A stretch of 64,000 bases of DNA from Falsirhodobacter halotolerans (GCF_022899245.1 NZ_JALJAZ010000001.1:2081001-2145000), one strand, 5' to 3'; counted from the stretch's first letter, positions 10,750-20,153 are shown. Made by a program: numbers and translations. Notes: a model not told the origin generated them from the letters alone.

Positions 10750-11600
10750 TCGCGCTGCGCACCGAGGACGGGGTCAACATCCGCGCCCAAAGGTGGGAGG
10801 GCGGGCCGGACACCGTCCTCATCCTGCAGGGCCGCAGCGAATATATCGAAAAATACCACTCCGTCATCGACCATCTTCAGGCGCGCGGGTTTTCCGTGGT
10901 CACCTTCGACTGGCGGGGGCAAGGTGGGTCGGACCGGGCGCTGGCCGATCCGATGATCGGGCATGTGCAGGATTTCGACCAGTATCAGCGCGACCTGCGC
11001 GCCGCATTGACCCTGGTGACCGGGCGCGTGTTCGTCATCGCGCATTCCATGGGCGGGTGCATCGCGCTGCGCTGGCTGGTCAATGGCGCGCGCCCCGCCG
11101 CCGTGGCCTTCAGCGCACCGATGTGGGGGCTGCCGATGGCAGGCTTCGTCCGCCCCTTTGCGCCCTTGATGGCGGGCAGCGGGCGGTTGGTCGTGCGGGG
11201 GCATGTGCCGATCCCCGGCTTGGGGGCGCATCCCTATGTGCTGGATGCGCCTTTTGCGGGCAACATCCTCACCTCCGACGCGACGGTGTTCGAGCGTCTG
11301 CGCGAGGAGGCGCGGACCATGCCCGACCGGATGGTGGGCGGCCCCAGTCTGGGCTGGCTGAGCGCGGCCCTGCGCGAGATGCGGGCGCTGGCGCGGATGA
11401 AATCCCCCGCCATCCCCGCGCTGGCGATGGTGGGCAGCCACGAACGGGTGGTCCACGTAACGTCGATCCGCGCGCGCATGGCCCGCTGGCCCGGCGCGGG
11501 CTTCACCCTGCTGGACGGGGCGGAGCATGAGGTGATGATGGAACGCGAACCCCTGCGGTCGGCCTTCCTGACCGCCGCCGAGGATTTGTTCAGACGGTGA
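10746..11600 (+). CDS. Alpha/beta hydrolase, lysophospholipase (PldB-like)
   Basis: A 284-residue serine hydrolase. QGRSEYIEKYHSVIDHL near residue 30 is typical of PldB/monoglyceride lipase-like enzymes. The nucleophile elbow HSMGG is at about residue 100. The catalytic His lies in GAEHEVMME near the C-terminus, and the Asp/Glu is probably in the stretch before it. The start is a TTG at 10746 that overlaps the stop of the SCP2-like gene as TTGA, which suggests translational coupling. No good ATG lies nearby. The 3' end overlaps the convergent Anbu gene by 11 bases. The substrate is probably a lysophospholipid or monoacylglycerol. Confidence 0.85.
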   Translation: MIALRTEDGVNIRAQRWEGGPDTVLILQGRSEYIEKYHSVIDHLQARGFSVVTFDWRGQGGSDRALADPMIGHVQDFDQYQRDLRAALTLVTGRVFVIAHSMGGCIALRWLVNGARPAAVAFSAPMWGLPMAGFVRPFAPLMAGSGRLVVRGHVPIPGLGAHPYVLDAPFAGNILTSDATVFERLREEARTMPDRMVGGPSLGWLSAALREMRALARMKSPAIPALAMVGSHERVVHVTSIRARMARWPGAGFTLLDGAEHEVMMEREPLRSAFLTAAEDLFRR

Positions 11601-12315
11601 TCCGCACGAACGCGTCGCGCAGCGCGATGGACCACGCCTCCGACATCTCGCGGAAGACGGGGTCGCCCGCCTCGATCCGCTTGTGTTCGGCCACGCGGCA
11701 CTCGTCCTTCTTGATCAGCGCCATATCCAGCGGCATCCCCACCGACAGGTTCGACCGCAACGTCGAATCCATCGACAAAAGGACCGCCTTCCTCGCATCG
11801 GCCAGCGAGGTCTGGCGCCGCACCACACGGTCAAGGATCGGCTTGCCGTATTTGTGCTCGCCGATCTGGAGATAGGGGGTATCCTCGGTCGCCTCGATGA
11901 AATTCCCCTCGGGATAGATGAGGAACATCCGCATGTCCCCGCCCGCACGTTGCCCCGCGACGATCATGCTGGCCGACGCGCTCTGGTCCATCGCCGCGAA
12001 CTTCTCGTCCACATCGGCCCGCACTTCGGCCAGCATGTTGCCGATGATCTCGGCCACTTTCAGCATGGTCGGCGCCTGCATGATGGAGGTGGTGGCATCC
12101 GCGTCGGGATCGCTGATCTGTTCGCGCAGACGGGCCAGCGTCGTCTGCGTGATCGAAAGCGATCCTGCGGTCATCACCGCAATCACCCGTTCGCCCGGTT
12201 CCTCGAACACGAACATCTTGCGGTAGATGGCAATGTTGTCCAACCCCGCATTGGTTCGGGTGTCGGACAAAAGCACCATGCCCTCATTCAGAAGAAGGCC
12301 CACGCAATAGGTCAT
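11590..12315 (-). CDS. Anbu-type proteasome-like peptidase
   Basis: A 241-residue Ntn-hydrolase of the ancestral beta-subunit (Anbu/BPH) group related to HslV and the 20S proteasome. The start is placed at the ATG of MTYCVGLLLNEG rather than the adjacent in-frame GTG, because Met removal then exposes Thr as the N-terminal nucleophile. GMVLLSDTRTNAGLDNI follows, with the usual SD-R signature. GDMRMFLIYPEGNFIEA and HKYGKPILDRVV match the family core. It is the last gene of an ATP-grasp/alpha-E/transglutaminase/Anbu run, the association reported for this family and suggested to be a peptide-modifying and degrading system. Activity remains unproven. Confidence 0.9.
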   Translation of the reverse strand: MTYCVGLLLNEGMVLLSDTRTNAGLDNIAIYRKMFVFEEPGERVIAVMTAGSLSITQTTLARLREQISDPDADATTSIMQAPTMLKVAEIIGNMLAEVRADVDEKFAAMDQSASASMIVAGQRAGGDMRMFLIYPEGNFIEATEDTPYLQIGEHKYGKPILDRVVRRQTSLADARKAVLLSMDSTLRSNLSVGMPLDMALIKKDECRVAEHKRIEAGDPVFREMSEAWSIALRDAFVRITV

Positions 12316-12345
12316 CACAGCTCCGCAGTCGTCAGGTCCGCGACA

Positions 12346-13143
12346 TTATTGCTGTGCCTGCCGGACCGCAACCGTCACATCCAGCGTTTCCTGACCACCT
12401 CCGCGTGATGAGCCGCGGATCGGGGCCGCGTCCTGCGCGTCAAGCCCCGAGGCCAGGCGGATGTAATTCGCGTTCGGGCAACAGGCGTTGGCCGCATCGA
12501 ACCCGACCCAGCCCAGACCGCCCACATACAGCTCGGCCCAGGCATGGGCGGCATCCTGCACATTCTCGGCCAGAAGATAGCCCGAGACATAGCGGGCGGG
12601 AATGCCCACATGGCGCGCGACGGCGATCACCGCATGGGCGTGGTCCTGACAGACCCCCTTCCCCCGCGCCAGCGCCTGCGCCGCCGTGGTGCCCGCATCC
12701 GTCGCCCCCGGCGTCCAGACGATCGCCCGGGCCACCCGCTCGGCCAGCGCATGGGCCGCCTGCAGTTCCGGCATCCCCTCCACCGCGTCGCCCATGGCAC
12801 GCAATTCGCGGTCGGGGCGGGTGAAGGGCGTTTCGCGCAGATAACATTCGGGCCGCACCGTCTCGCGCAGCCCGCGCAGGACGCCGGCGCGATCCTCGGT
12901 CCGCACCCGGCCGGACACGCGGATCTCCACCTCCGACACCGGGCCGCTGACCGACCAGCTTTCGTTCAGATCGCCCGCCCCGTCGCGGAAACTGCCGCCG
13001 CGCAGCCCATCGGTGACCGTCACGTCCCAGTCCAGCACCGTCTGCCCGTCATGGTCCGACGGGCGCAGGCGGTGGCTTTGCACCAGCCCCCGCATCGGCA
13101 TGTCATAGACATAGCGGGTGACATGTTCGACCGTCAGGATCAT
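12346..13143 (-). CDS. Transglutaminase-like cysteine protease
   Basis: A 265-residue protein. The N-terminal bacterial transglutaminase-like domain begins MILTVEHVTRYVYDMP with RLRPSDHDGQ after it. The catalytic core follows: Cys in GKGVCQDHAHAVIAVAR (near residue 165), His in AAHAWAELYVGGLGW, and Asp in VGFDAANACCPN. The triad is therefore complete. The start overlaps the alpha-E stop as ATGA. These enzymes probably act as peptidases or amide-bond-modifying enzymes. The conserved operon with ATP-grasp and Anbu supports a shared peptide-processing pathway. Confidence 0.92.
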   Translation of the reverse strand: MILTVEHVTRYVYDMPMRGLVQSHRLRPSDHDGQTVLDWDVTVTDGLRGGSFRDGAGDLNESWSVSGPVSEVEIRVSGRVRTEDRAGVLRGLRETVRPECYLRETPFTRPDRELRAMGDAVEGMPELQAAHALAERVARAIVWTPGATDAGTTAAQALARGKGVCQDHAHAVIAVARHVGIPARYVSGYLLAENVQDAAHAWAELYVGGLGWVGFDAANACCPNANYIRLASGLDAQDAAPIRGSSRGGGQETLDVTVAVRQAQQ

Positions 13144-14090
13144 CGGGCATCCCCCGTCAGATAGGTGGCCGCGACCGACGCGCTGAGCCGGCCGGCGTCG
13201 TTGATGAAGCGGGTGACGAATTCGTGCATCCCTTCGTCGAAGATCGCGTCGGGGTCGGTGGCGGACAGGTCGGCCAGCATCCGGCGCGCGCAATCCTGCG
13301 CCTCCGTCTCGCGGCCATAGGCCTTGGCGATGCGGTCCAGCGCCATGTTCACCGCCTCCATGCTGGTGGTCAGCGCGCGGGGGTTCTGCGGGTTCAGGAT
13401 CAGGAAATCCGCGATCTTCCGGGCCGTCAGATCGCCCGCATAACTCCAGTTGAACGCCCGGTGCAGCGACAGCGCGCGCAACAGCGTCATCCACTGGTAA
13501 TTGTCGAGGCCGGAGCCCACGAACTCCACCCGCGGCAGCAGGACGTAATACTTCACGTCGATCAGCCGCGCCGTCGCATCCGCCCGCTCCAGCGCATAGC
13601 CGAGGTTCAGGAAATCCCACCCGTCGTTGCGCAAAAGCGTCGCCATGATCGCGCCGCGCACGGTGGCGGTCTTCTGCGTGACCCATTCCGTCATCTCGGT
13701 CAGGTCAAGTTCCGACCGGGGCCGCCGTTCGATCTGCTTGAGTTCCTGAAACGCGGTGTTCAGCGCGTCCCAGACCTGCGTCGTCAGGGCGGTGCGGACG
13801 ATCCGCGCATTCTCCCGCGCCTGTTTCAGGCAGGAGGCGACCGAGGACGGGTTCCCCGGATCGAAGAACAGATAGCTTTCGATGTTCCGCGCCACGGGAT
13901 CGTCGTATTTCTGGGCAAACCCGTCCGCGCTGCCCGAGGCGCGCAGAAGGCTGTCCCATTCGTTGCGATACCCATGAACGGAGGGGATGAGCGAGATGCG
14001 ATCCCCCACCTCCAGCAGGCGGGCGGTGTTTTCGGCCCGTTCCATATAGCGGGCGATCCAGAAGAGGTTGTCGGCGGTCCGGCTCAGCAT
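13140..14090 (-). CDS. Alpha-E domain protein
   Basis: A 316-residue, mostly helical protein starting MLSRTADNLFWIARYMERAE, the hallmark opening of the alpha-E family. The body contains ARNIESYLFFDPGNPSSV and GYALERADATARLIDVKYY. Alpha-E proteins almost always accompany a circularly permuted ATP-grasp and a transglutaminase, and may serve as a scaffold or substrate carrier; no reaction is established. It follows the ATP-grasp gene by four bases and overlaps the transglutaminase start, so the genes are one transcription unit. Confidence 0.92.
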   Translation of the reverse strand: MLSRTADNLFWIARYMERAENTARLLEVGDRISLIPSVHGYRNEWDSLLRASGSADGFAQKYDDPVARNIESYLFFDPGNPSSVASCLKQARENARIVRTALTTQVWDALNTAFQELKQIERRPRSELDLTEMTEWVTQKTATVRGAIMATLLRNDGWDFLNLGYALERADATARLIDVKYYVLLPRVEFVGSGLDNYQWMTLLRALSLHRAFNWSYAGDLTARKIADFLILNPQNPRALTTSMEAVNMALDRIAKAYGRETEAQDCARRMLADLSATDPDAIFDEGMHEFVTRFINDAGRLSASVAATYLTGDAR

Positions 14091-14094
14091 GTCA

Positions 14095-15507
14095 TCACTC
14101 CGCCAGAACCCAAGTGTCCTTGACCCCGCCGCCCTGCGACGAGTTCACGACAAGCGACCCTTCGGTCAGTGCCACGCGCGTCAACCCGCCGGGGACCAGT
14201 TCCACCCGCTCCCCCACAAGGCAATAGGGGCGCAGGTCCACATGGCGCGGCGCCACCCCTTCGTTGACGAAGGTAGGCGTGGTGGACAGCGCCAGCGTCG
14301 GCTGGGCGATGTAATTCTCGGGGTTGTCCGCCACCCGCGCGCGAAAGGCTGCGATCTGGTCGCCGGTCGATTTCGGCCCCACCAGCATGCCATAGCCGCC
14401 CGAGCCATGCACCTCCTTCACGACCAGATCGGCCATGTTGTCGAGGACATAGAGAAGCTCGTCCCGCTTGGCGCATTGCCATGTGGGCACGTTCTTCAGG
14501 ATCGGCTCCTCCCCCAGATAGAACCGCACCATCTCCGGCACATAGGTATAGACGGCCTTGTCATCCGCCACGCCCGCGCCGGGGCAGGAACAGATGTTCA
14601 CCCCGCCCGAGCGATAGACGTCCATCAGCCCCGGGATCCCCAACATGCTGTCGGGGCGGAAGCACAGCGGGTCGATAAAGGCGTCGTCGATCCGGCGATA
14701 GATCACGTCCACGCGCTTGGGCCCTTCGGTCGTGCGCATGAAGACGTATTCACCCTCAACGAACAGATCCTGCCCTTCCACCAGTTCCACGCCCATCATG
14801 TCGGCCAGAAAGCTGTGCTCGTAATAAGCGGAGTTGAAATGGCCGGGGGTCAGGATGACGATCGTCGGCTCCCCCTCGCATTTCTGCGGCGCGACCGAGG
14901 CGAGGGTGCGACGCAGAAGCGCCGGATAATTGTCCACCGGCTCGATCCGGTTTTCGCGGAACAGGTCTGGGAACATCCGCATCATGATCTCGCGGTTTTC
15001 CAGCATGTAGCTGACACCCGACGGCGTGCGGCAGTTGTCTTCCAAGACAAAGAATTCGTCCGGGCCGGTGCGGACCAGATCGATGCCGACGATGTGGGAA
15101 TAGACGCCCTTGGGCGGCAGAAACCCCACCACCGCCTTTTCGAACGCGGCGTTGCGATATACCAGATGCGCGGGAATGCGGCCCGCGCGCACGATTTCGC
15201 CGCGCCCATAGACATCGACCAGAAAGGCGTTCAGCGCGCGGGCGCGCTGCTTGATCCCGCGTTCCAGCCGCGCCCATTCGGCGGCGGCAAAGACGCGGGG
15301 GAACATGTCGAAGGGGATCAGCCGATCGGGATCGCCGCCTTCGCCATAGACCGCAAAGGTGATGCCGATGCGGCGGAACAGCGCCTCGGCCTCGGCCTGT
15401 TTCATGTGCCGCAATTCGGACGGCATGGCGCGGGTCCAGCCATCCAGACCGACATAAGGCGCGCGCACCTGACCCCGGTCGAACATCTCGTTGAAATAGG
15501 CCGTCAC
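14095..15507 (-). CDS. Circularly permuted ATP-grasp protein
   Basis: A 470-residue protein of the circularly permuted ATP-grasp group (DUF404/407/403-like). Diagnostic segments are HIVGIDLVRTGPDEFFVLED near residue 145, NCRTPSGVSYMLENR, VDVIYRRIDDAFIDPL near 270, and VVKEVHGSGGYGMLVGP near 380, which likely holds nucleotide-binding loops. Such enzymes are predicted to form peptide-type bonds with ATP, though substrates are unknown. It is the first gene of the leftward four-gene Anbu operon, with about 96 bases between it and the divergent exonuclease gene. Confidence 0.93.
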   Translation of the reverse strand: MTAYFNEMFDRGQVRAPYVGLDGWTRAMPSELRHMKQAEAEALFRRIGITFAVYGEGGDPDRLIPFDMFPRVFAAAEWARLERGIKQRARALNAFLVDVYGRGEIVRAGRIPAHLVYRNAAFEKAVVGFLPPKGVYSHIVGIDLVRTGPDEFFVLEDNCRTPSGVSYMLENREIMMRMFPDLFRENRIEPVDNYPALLRRTLASVAPQKCEGEPTIVILTPGHFNSAYYEHSFLADMMGVELVEGQDLFVEGEYVFMRTTEGPKRVDVIYRRIDDAFIDPLCFRPDSMLGIPGLMDVYRSGGVNICSCPGAGVADDKAVYTYVPEMVRFYLGEEPILKNVPTWQCAKRDELLYVLDNMADLVVKEVHGSGGYGMLVGPKSTGDQIAAFRARVADNPENYIAQPTLALSTTPTFVNEGVAPRHVDLRPYCLVGERVELVPGGLTRVALTEGSLVVNSSQGGGVKDTWVLAE

Positions 15508-15603
15508 TGTCCGCGAACCCCTGCTGGTATCACCAATATCTGGCTTGGTGTTCCCCGAAGTCTAACAGTGGATTGCGCCTTGGCACGGATTATTTCACCA
15601 CGC

Positions 15604-16629
15604 ATGGCGCAAGAACCGGTCCTGACCTTCACCGACCGCGGCATCTATTGTCCCGCGGGTGATTTTTTCATCGATCCGTGGCGTCCGGTGGACCGCGCGC
15701 TTATCACGCACGGCCATTCGGACCATGCGCGGGGCGGGCACAACCGCTATCTCGCGACGGATGTGGCGATGCCGGTGATGCGCCACCGTCTGGGCGCGAT
15801 CCGGGGGGACACGGTGACCTTCGGCGAGGTGCGCCGCATCGGCGATGCCGAGGTCTCGTTCCATCCGGCGGGGCACCTTCCCGGCTCGGCACAGATCCGG
15901 GTTGAGGTGGGGGGCGAGGTCTGGGTCGTGTCGGGCGATTACAAAACCGAACCCGACGGGCTGTGCGAGACGTTCACCCCCGTGCGCTGCCACGCCTTCA
16001 TCAGCGAATGCACCTTTGGCCTTCCGGTGTTCAACTGGCGGCCGCAGGCGGAGATCATGGCCGACGTGAACCGCTGGTGGGCGGCGAACGCGGCCCAAGG
16101 GCGGACCTCGATCATCGGGGCCTATTCGCTGGGCAAGGCGCAGCGCATCCTTGCGAATGTGGATGCGAATATCGGCCCGATCCTGACCCATGGCGCGGTG
16201 GAGGCGACCAACCGCGTGCTGCGGGATCAGGGGCTGGCCTTGCCTGACACCGTCTGGGCGGGGCCGGAGGTGACGGGGGCCACCCATCCCGGCGCGCTGG
16301 TCGTGGCGCCCCCATCCGCGCTGAACACCCCTTGGGCGGGGCGGTTCAAGGGCGCGGCGCAGGCCTTCGCCTCGGGCTGGATGGCGCTGCGCGGGGTGCG
16401 GCGGCGGCGGGGCCTCAGCCAGGGGTTCGTGCTGTCCGACCATGCCGACTGGACCGGCCTGAACGAGGCGATCCGCGCCACGGGGGCCGAACGCGTCTTC
16501 GTCACCCACGGCTATGTCCAGCCAATGCGCCGCTGGCTGGAGGAACAAGGCTACGACGCAGGCATTGTCGAGACGCAATACGAGGGGGACGAGACCGAGA
16601 CCGAGGACGATGTGGAGCTTCTGGAATGA
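15604..16629 (+). CDS. Ligase-associated MBL-fold DNA exonuclease
   Basis: A 341-residue metallo-beta-lactamase/beta-CASP-like nuclease. The metal-binding motif ALITHGHSDHARGGHN is near residues 32-45. The His in HPAGHLPGSAQIR and SGDYKTEPDG follow, and a late SDHADWTGL and VFVTHGY complete the core. Homologues form a bacterial DNA repair cassette with an ATP-dependent ligase and often an Lhr-type helicase. The ligase here overlaps the 3' end as ATGA. The start is set at MAQEPVLTF, because the in-frame upstream region is antisense to the divergent ATP-grasp gene. The acidic tail (DETETEDDVELLE) is unusual but short. Confidence 0.92.
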   Translation: MAQEPVLTFTDRGIYCPAGDFFIDPWRPVDRALITHGHSDHARGGHNRYLATDVAMPVMRHRLGAIRGDTVTFGEVRRIGDAEVSFHPAGHLPGSAQIRVEVGGEVWVVSGDYKTEPDGLCETFTPVRCHAFISECTFGLPVFNWRPQAEIMADVNRWWAANAAQGRTSIIGAYSLGKAQRILANVDANIGPILTHGAVEATNRVLRDQGLALPDTVWAGPEVTGATHPGALVVAPPSALNTPWAGRFKGAAQAFASGWMALRGVRRRRGLSQGFVLSDHADWTGLNEAIRATGAERVFVTHGYVQPMRRWLEEQGYDAGIVETQYEGDETETEDDVELLE

Positions 16630-18215
16630 TCCGCTTCTTCGCCCTGTTCGACGCGCTGGACCGCACGACCAAGACCACCGCCAAGGTCGCGGCCCTGGCC
16701 GATTATTTCCGCGAGGCGCCCGAGGCCGACCGCGTCTGGACCATCGCCCTTCTGTCCGGTCGCCGTCCAAAACGCGCGGTCAATTCCACCGAACTTCGCC
16801 AATGGGCCGCCGATGCGGCGGGCATTCCCCTGTGGCTGTTCGAGGAAGCCTATCCCATCGTCGGCGATCTGTCGGAGACGATCAGCCTTGTCCTGCCCCC
16901 CGCCACGCGGCGGTCGGATCGCCCGCTGGCCGACTGGATCGAGGACCTGATCGCCATCACCGGCGCACCGGCCGATCAGCGCCGCGCCGCGATCCTCGAT
17001 GCGTGGGACCGGCTGGAGACGGGGGAGCGGTTCCTGTTCAACAAGCTGATCACCGGCGGGTTTCGCATGGGGGTCAGCCAGGGGCTGATGACCCGCGCGC
17101 TGGCGCAGGCGACGGGACTTGCCGAGACCGAGCTTGCCCACCGGCTGATGGGCGACTGGACTCCCGCCACGACCGACTGGGCGCGCCTGATCGAATGCGC
17201 CGATCCGACGGCCGAAGGGGCGCGCCCCTATCCCTTTGCCCTTGCCACCGCGCTGGACGATCCGGAGACGCTGGGCGATCCGGCGGACTGGCAGGCGGAA
17301 TGGAAATGGGACGGCATCCGCGGCCAGATGATCCGGCGCGGCGACACCTTCGCCCTGTGGTCGCGGGGGGAGGATCTGATCACCGACCGCTTCCCCGATT
17401 TCGCCCCCCTGGCCGATTTCCTGCCCGACGGCACCGTGATCGACGGCGAGGTTCTGGCCTGGGACAAGACCCGCCCCTTCCCCTTCGCCCGCCTGCAACG
17501 CCGCATCGGGCGGCTGAACGTGTCGAAAAAGCTGATGGAGGAGGCCCCGGCCCATCTTCTGGCCTATGACCTCTTGGAACAGGGCGGGGTGGATCTGCGT
17601 CCCCTGCCTTTGTCCGACCGCCGCGCGCGGCTGGAGGCGCTGCTGGCCGCCCTGCCGAAGGGTCTGCCCATCGGCCCCTCGCCCACCGTGCCCTTCGACG
17701 ACTGGGCGCATCTGGCGGGCATCCGCGCCACCGCGCGGGACAAGGTGTCGGAGGGGCTGATGGTGAAACGCCTGTCCTCCCCCTATCATGTGGGCCGCAA
17801 GCGCGGGGATTGGTGGAAGTGGAAGCTCGACCCGTTCACCGTCGATTGCGTCATGCTCTATGCCCAGTCGGGCAGCGGACGGCGGGCGAACCTGTTCACC
17901 GACTTCACCTTCGCCGTGCGCGACGGAGAGGCGCTGGTGCCCTTCACCAAAGCCTATTCCGGCCTGACGGATGCCGAGTTCAACGAGATCACCCGCTGGG
18001 TCCGCCGCAACACGCTGGAAAAATTCGGCCCCGTCCGCCGCGTTCCGCCCGAACAAGTGTTCGAGATCGCGTTCGAAGGGATCCAGGCCTCCCCCCGCCA
18101 CAAATCGGGCATCGCCCTGCGGTTCCCGCGCATGTTGCGCTGGCGGCAGGACAAGCCGGTGGCCGAGATCGACACGCTGGACAGCCTGAAGGACCTGCTG
18201 GCCCAGCATTCCTGA
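16626..18215 (+). CDS. ATP-dependent DNA ligase
   Basis: A 529-residue enzyme that seals nicks using ATP. The N-terminal 190 residues form the helical DNA-binding domain. The adenylation motif I WKWDGIRGQ places the catalytic Lys near residue 227. Later motifs include VIDGEVLAWD, EGLMVKRLSSPYHVGRK and WWKWKLD. The OB domain ends with EIAFEGIQASPRHKSG and GIALRFPRMLRWRQDK. Length fits the LigB-type enzymes paired with the upstream exonuclease. ATGA overlap with that gene indicates coupled expression. The cassette's usual helicase partner is not adjacent. Confidence 0.95.
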   Translation: MIRFFALFDALDRTTKTTAKVAALADYFREAPEADRVWTIALLSGRRPKRAVNSTELRQWAADAAGIPLWLFEEAYPIVGDLSETISLVLPPATRRSDRPLADWIEDLIAITGAPADQRRAAILDAWDRLETGERFLFNKLITGGFRMGVSQGLMTRALAQATGLAETELAHRLMGDWTPATTDWARLIECADPTAEGARPYPFALATALDDPETLGDPADWQAEWKWDGIRGQMIRRGDTFALWSRGEDLITDRFPDFAPLADFLPDGTVIDGEVLAWDKTRPFPFARLQRRIGRLNVSKKLMEEAPAHLLAYDLLEQGGVDLRPLPLSDRRARLEALLAALPKGLPIGPSPTVPFDDWAHLAGIRATARDKVSEGLMVKRLSSPYHVGRKRGDWWKWKLDPFTVDCVMLYAQSGSGRRANLFTDFTFAVRDGEALVPFTKAYSGLTDAEFNEITRWVRRNTLEKFGPVRRVPPEQVFEIAFEGIQASPRHKSGIALRFPRMLRWRQDKPVAEIDTLDSLKDLLAQHS

Positions 18216-18289
18216 CACCCCTGCCCGGCTGCCCCTTGTGGCCTCGCCCCCCGTCGCCCTACATGATGGGCAAAAGCAAAGGATACGAC

Positions 18290-20110
18290 ATGACATTGCC
18301 CCTGCCCCGCCCCGTTTTCGATGCCAACACACGCGGCGGGGGCATGGGGCAGTTGCCGGAATGGAACCTGACCGACCTCTATCCCGCCCCCGACGCGGCA
18401 GAGGTGCGCGAGGATCTGGACCGGCTTCAGGCCGAATGCGTGGCCTTTGCCGACCGCTATCGCGGCAAGCTGGCGGATCTGGACGCGGCGGGCCTTCTGA
18501 CCTGCGTCCGGGCCTATGAGGAGATCGACATCACCGCCGGTCGTCTCATGTCCTATGCCGGTCTGCGCTATTACCAGAACACCATGGACAGCGAACGCGC
18601 GAAGTTCATGGCCGACATTCAGGACCGGATCACCAACGACACCAGCGCGCTCGTGTTCTTCAGTCTGGAATTCAACCGTCTGGACGACGCGCATCTGGAC
18701 GGGCTGCTGGCGGCGAATGCCGACCTTGCCCGCTATCGTCCGGTGTTCGAACGGATGCGCGCCATGCGCCCGCATCAGCTGTCGGACGAGATGGAGACGT
18801 TCCTGCACGACCAGTCCACCGTGGGCGCCGCCGCGTGGAACCGTCTGTTTGATGAAACCACCGCCGGCATGATGTTCACCGTCGATGGGGAGGAGCTGAA
18901 CCTCGAATCCACCCTCAACCTTCTGACCGACACCGATCGCGCCAAGCGCGAGGCCGCCGCGCGGGCGCTGGCTTCGGTGTTCGACAAGAACGTCAAGCTG
19001 TTCGCCCGCATCCACAACACGCTGGCGAAGGAAAAGGAAATCGAGGACCGCTGGCGCAAGATGCCGACGCCCCAGACCGGCCGCCACCTGTCCAACCATG
19101 TGGAGCCGGAGGTGGTGGAGGCGCTGCGCGATGCTGTCGTCGCCGCCTATCCGCGCCTGTCGCACCGCTATTACCGGCTGAAGGCGAAATGGCTGGGGTT
19201 GGAGACGCTTCAGGTCTGGGACCGCAACGCGCCGCTGCCGACCGAGACCCCGCGCACGATCCCGTGGGACGAGGCGCGAGCGACCGTGAGCGAGGCCTAT
19301 GCCGCCTTCGATCCGCGCATGGCCGAACTGGCGCGGCCCTTCTTCACCGATGGCTGGATCGATGCGGGCGTGAAGGCCGGAAAGGCCCCCGGTGCCTTTG
19401 CCCATCCCACCGTCTCCACGGTGCACCCCTATGTGATGCTCAACTACCTTGGCAAACCCCGCGACGTGATGACGCTGGCGCATGAATTGGGCCACGGCGT
19501 TCACCAGCGTCTGGCGGCGGATCAGGGGGAACTTCTGTCCTCCACCCCGCTGACGTTGGCGGAAACCGCAAGCGTGTTCGGCGAGATGCTGACCTTCCGC
19601 AAGCTGCTGGATGCCGCCAAGACCAAGGCCGAGCGCAAGACCCTGCTGGCGGGCAAGGTGGAGGACATGATCAACACGGTCGTCCGCCAGATCGCCTTCT
19701 ATGATTTCGAATGCAAGCTGCACGCCGCGCGGGCGGAAGGCGAATTGACGCCCGACGACATCAACGCCCTGTGGATGTCCGTGCAGGCGGAATCCCTGGG
19801 CGACGCGTTCGAGTTCATGGAGGGGTATGAGACCTTCTGGTCCTATGTCCCCCATTTCGTGCATTCGCCCTTCTACGTCTATGCCTATGCCTTCGGCGAC
19901 GGGTTGGTGAACGCGCTCTATGCCGTCTATGCCGAGGGCGAGCCGGGCTTTCAGGACAAATATTTCGAGATGCTGAAGGCGGGTGGGTCGAAGCACCACA
20001 AGGAGTTGCTGGCCCCCTTCGGCCTCGATCTGTCCGACCCCGCCTTCTGGGACAAGGGTCTGTCGATGATCACCGGAATGATCGACGAACTGGAAGCGAT
20101 GGAAGAATGA
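18290..20110 (+). CDS. pepF: M3-family oligoendopeptidase F
   Basis: A 606-residue cytoplasmic zinc peptidase that cleaves short peptides. The zinc site LAHELGHGVHQ is near residue 398-402, with the third ligand Glu in TLAETASVFGEM about 25 residues later. SPFYVYAYAFGDGLVNALY near the C-terminus is typical for PepF. The start at 18290 is supported by AAAGGA about seven bases upstream; an in-frame ATG at 18263 lacks one. The gene ends two bases before a strong terminator shared with rpoH. It does not appear to be in an operon. Confidence 0.95.
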   Translation: MTLPLPRPVFDANTRGGGMGQLPEWNLTDLYPAPDAAEVREDLDRLQAECVAFADRYRGKLADLDAAGLLTCVRAYEEIDITAGRLMSYAGLRYYQNTMDSERAKFMADIQDRITNDTSALVFFSLEFNRLDDAHLDGLLAANADLARYRPVFERMRAMRPHQLSDEMETFLHDQSTVGAAAWNRLFDETTAGMMFTVDGEELNLESTLNLLTDTDRAKREAAARALASVFDKNVKLFARIHNTLAKEKEIEDRWRKMPTPQTGRHLSNHVEPEVVEALRDAVVAAYPRLSHRYYRLKAKWLGLETLQVWDRNAPLPTETPRTIPWDEARATVSEAYAAFDPRMAELARPFFTDGWIDAGVKAGKAPGAFAHPTVSTVHPYVMLNYLGKPRDVMTLAHELGHGVHQRLAADQGELLSSTPLTLAETASVFGEMLTFRKLLDAAKTKAERKTLLAGKVEDMINTVVRQIAFYDFECKLHAARAEGELTPDDINALWMSVQAESLGDAFEFMEGYETFWSYVPHFVHSPFYVYAYAFGDGLVNALYAVYAEGEPGFQDKYFEMLKAGGSKHHKELLAPFGLDLSDPAFWDKGLSMITGMIDELEAMEE

Positions 20111-20111
20111 C

Positions 20112-20136
20112 AAAAGGGGCCGCAAGGCCCCTTTTT
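20112..20136. terminator. Bidirectional terminator between pepF and rpoH
   Basis: AAAAGGGGCC and GGCCCCTTTT form a perfect ten-pair stem with a gcaa tetraloop and a T run on both strands. It serves the convergent pepF and rpoH genes. Confidence 0.92.
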
Positions 20137-20153
20137 CACGCCGATCGGCGGTG

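Noticed and set aside
15560-15600. TTGGCACGGATTATTTC as a sigma-54 promoter before the exonuclease gene
   Set aside because: The -24 part resembles the consensus, but the invariant GC of the -12 element is missing.
14068-15603. Long upstream extension of the exonuclease frame
   Set aside because: The frame is open but antisense to the ATP-grasp gene. The family start MAQEPVLTF at 15604 makes the extension unnecessary.
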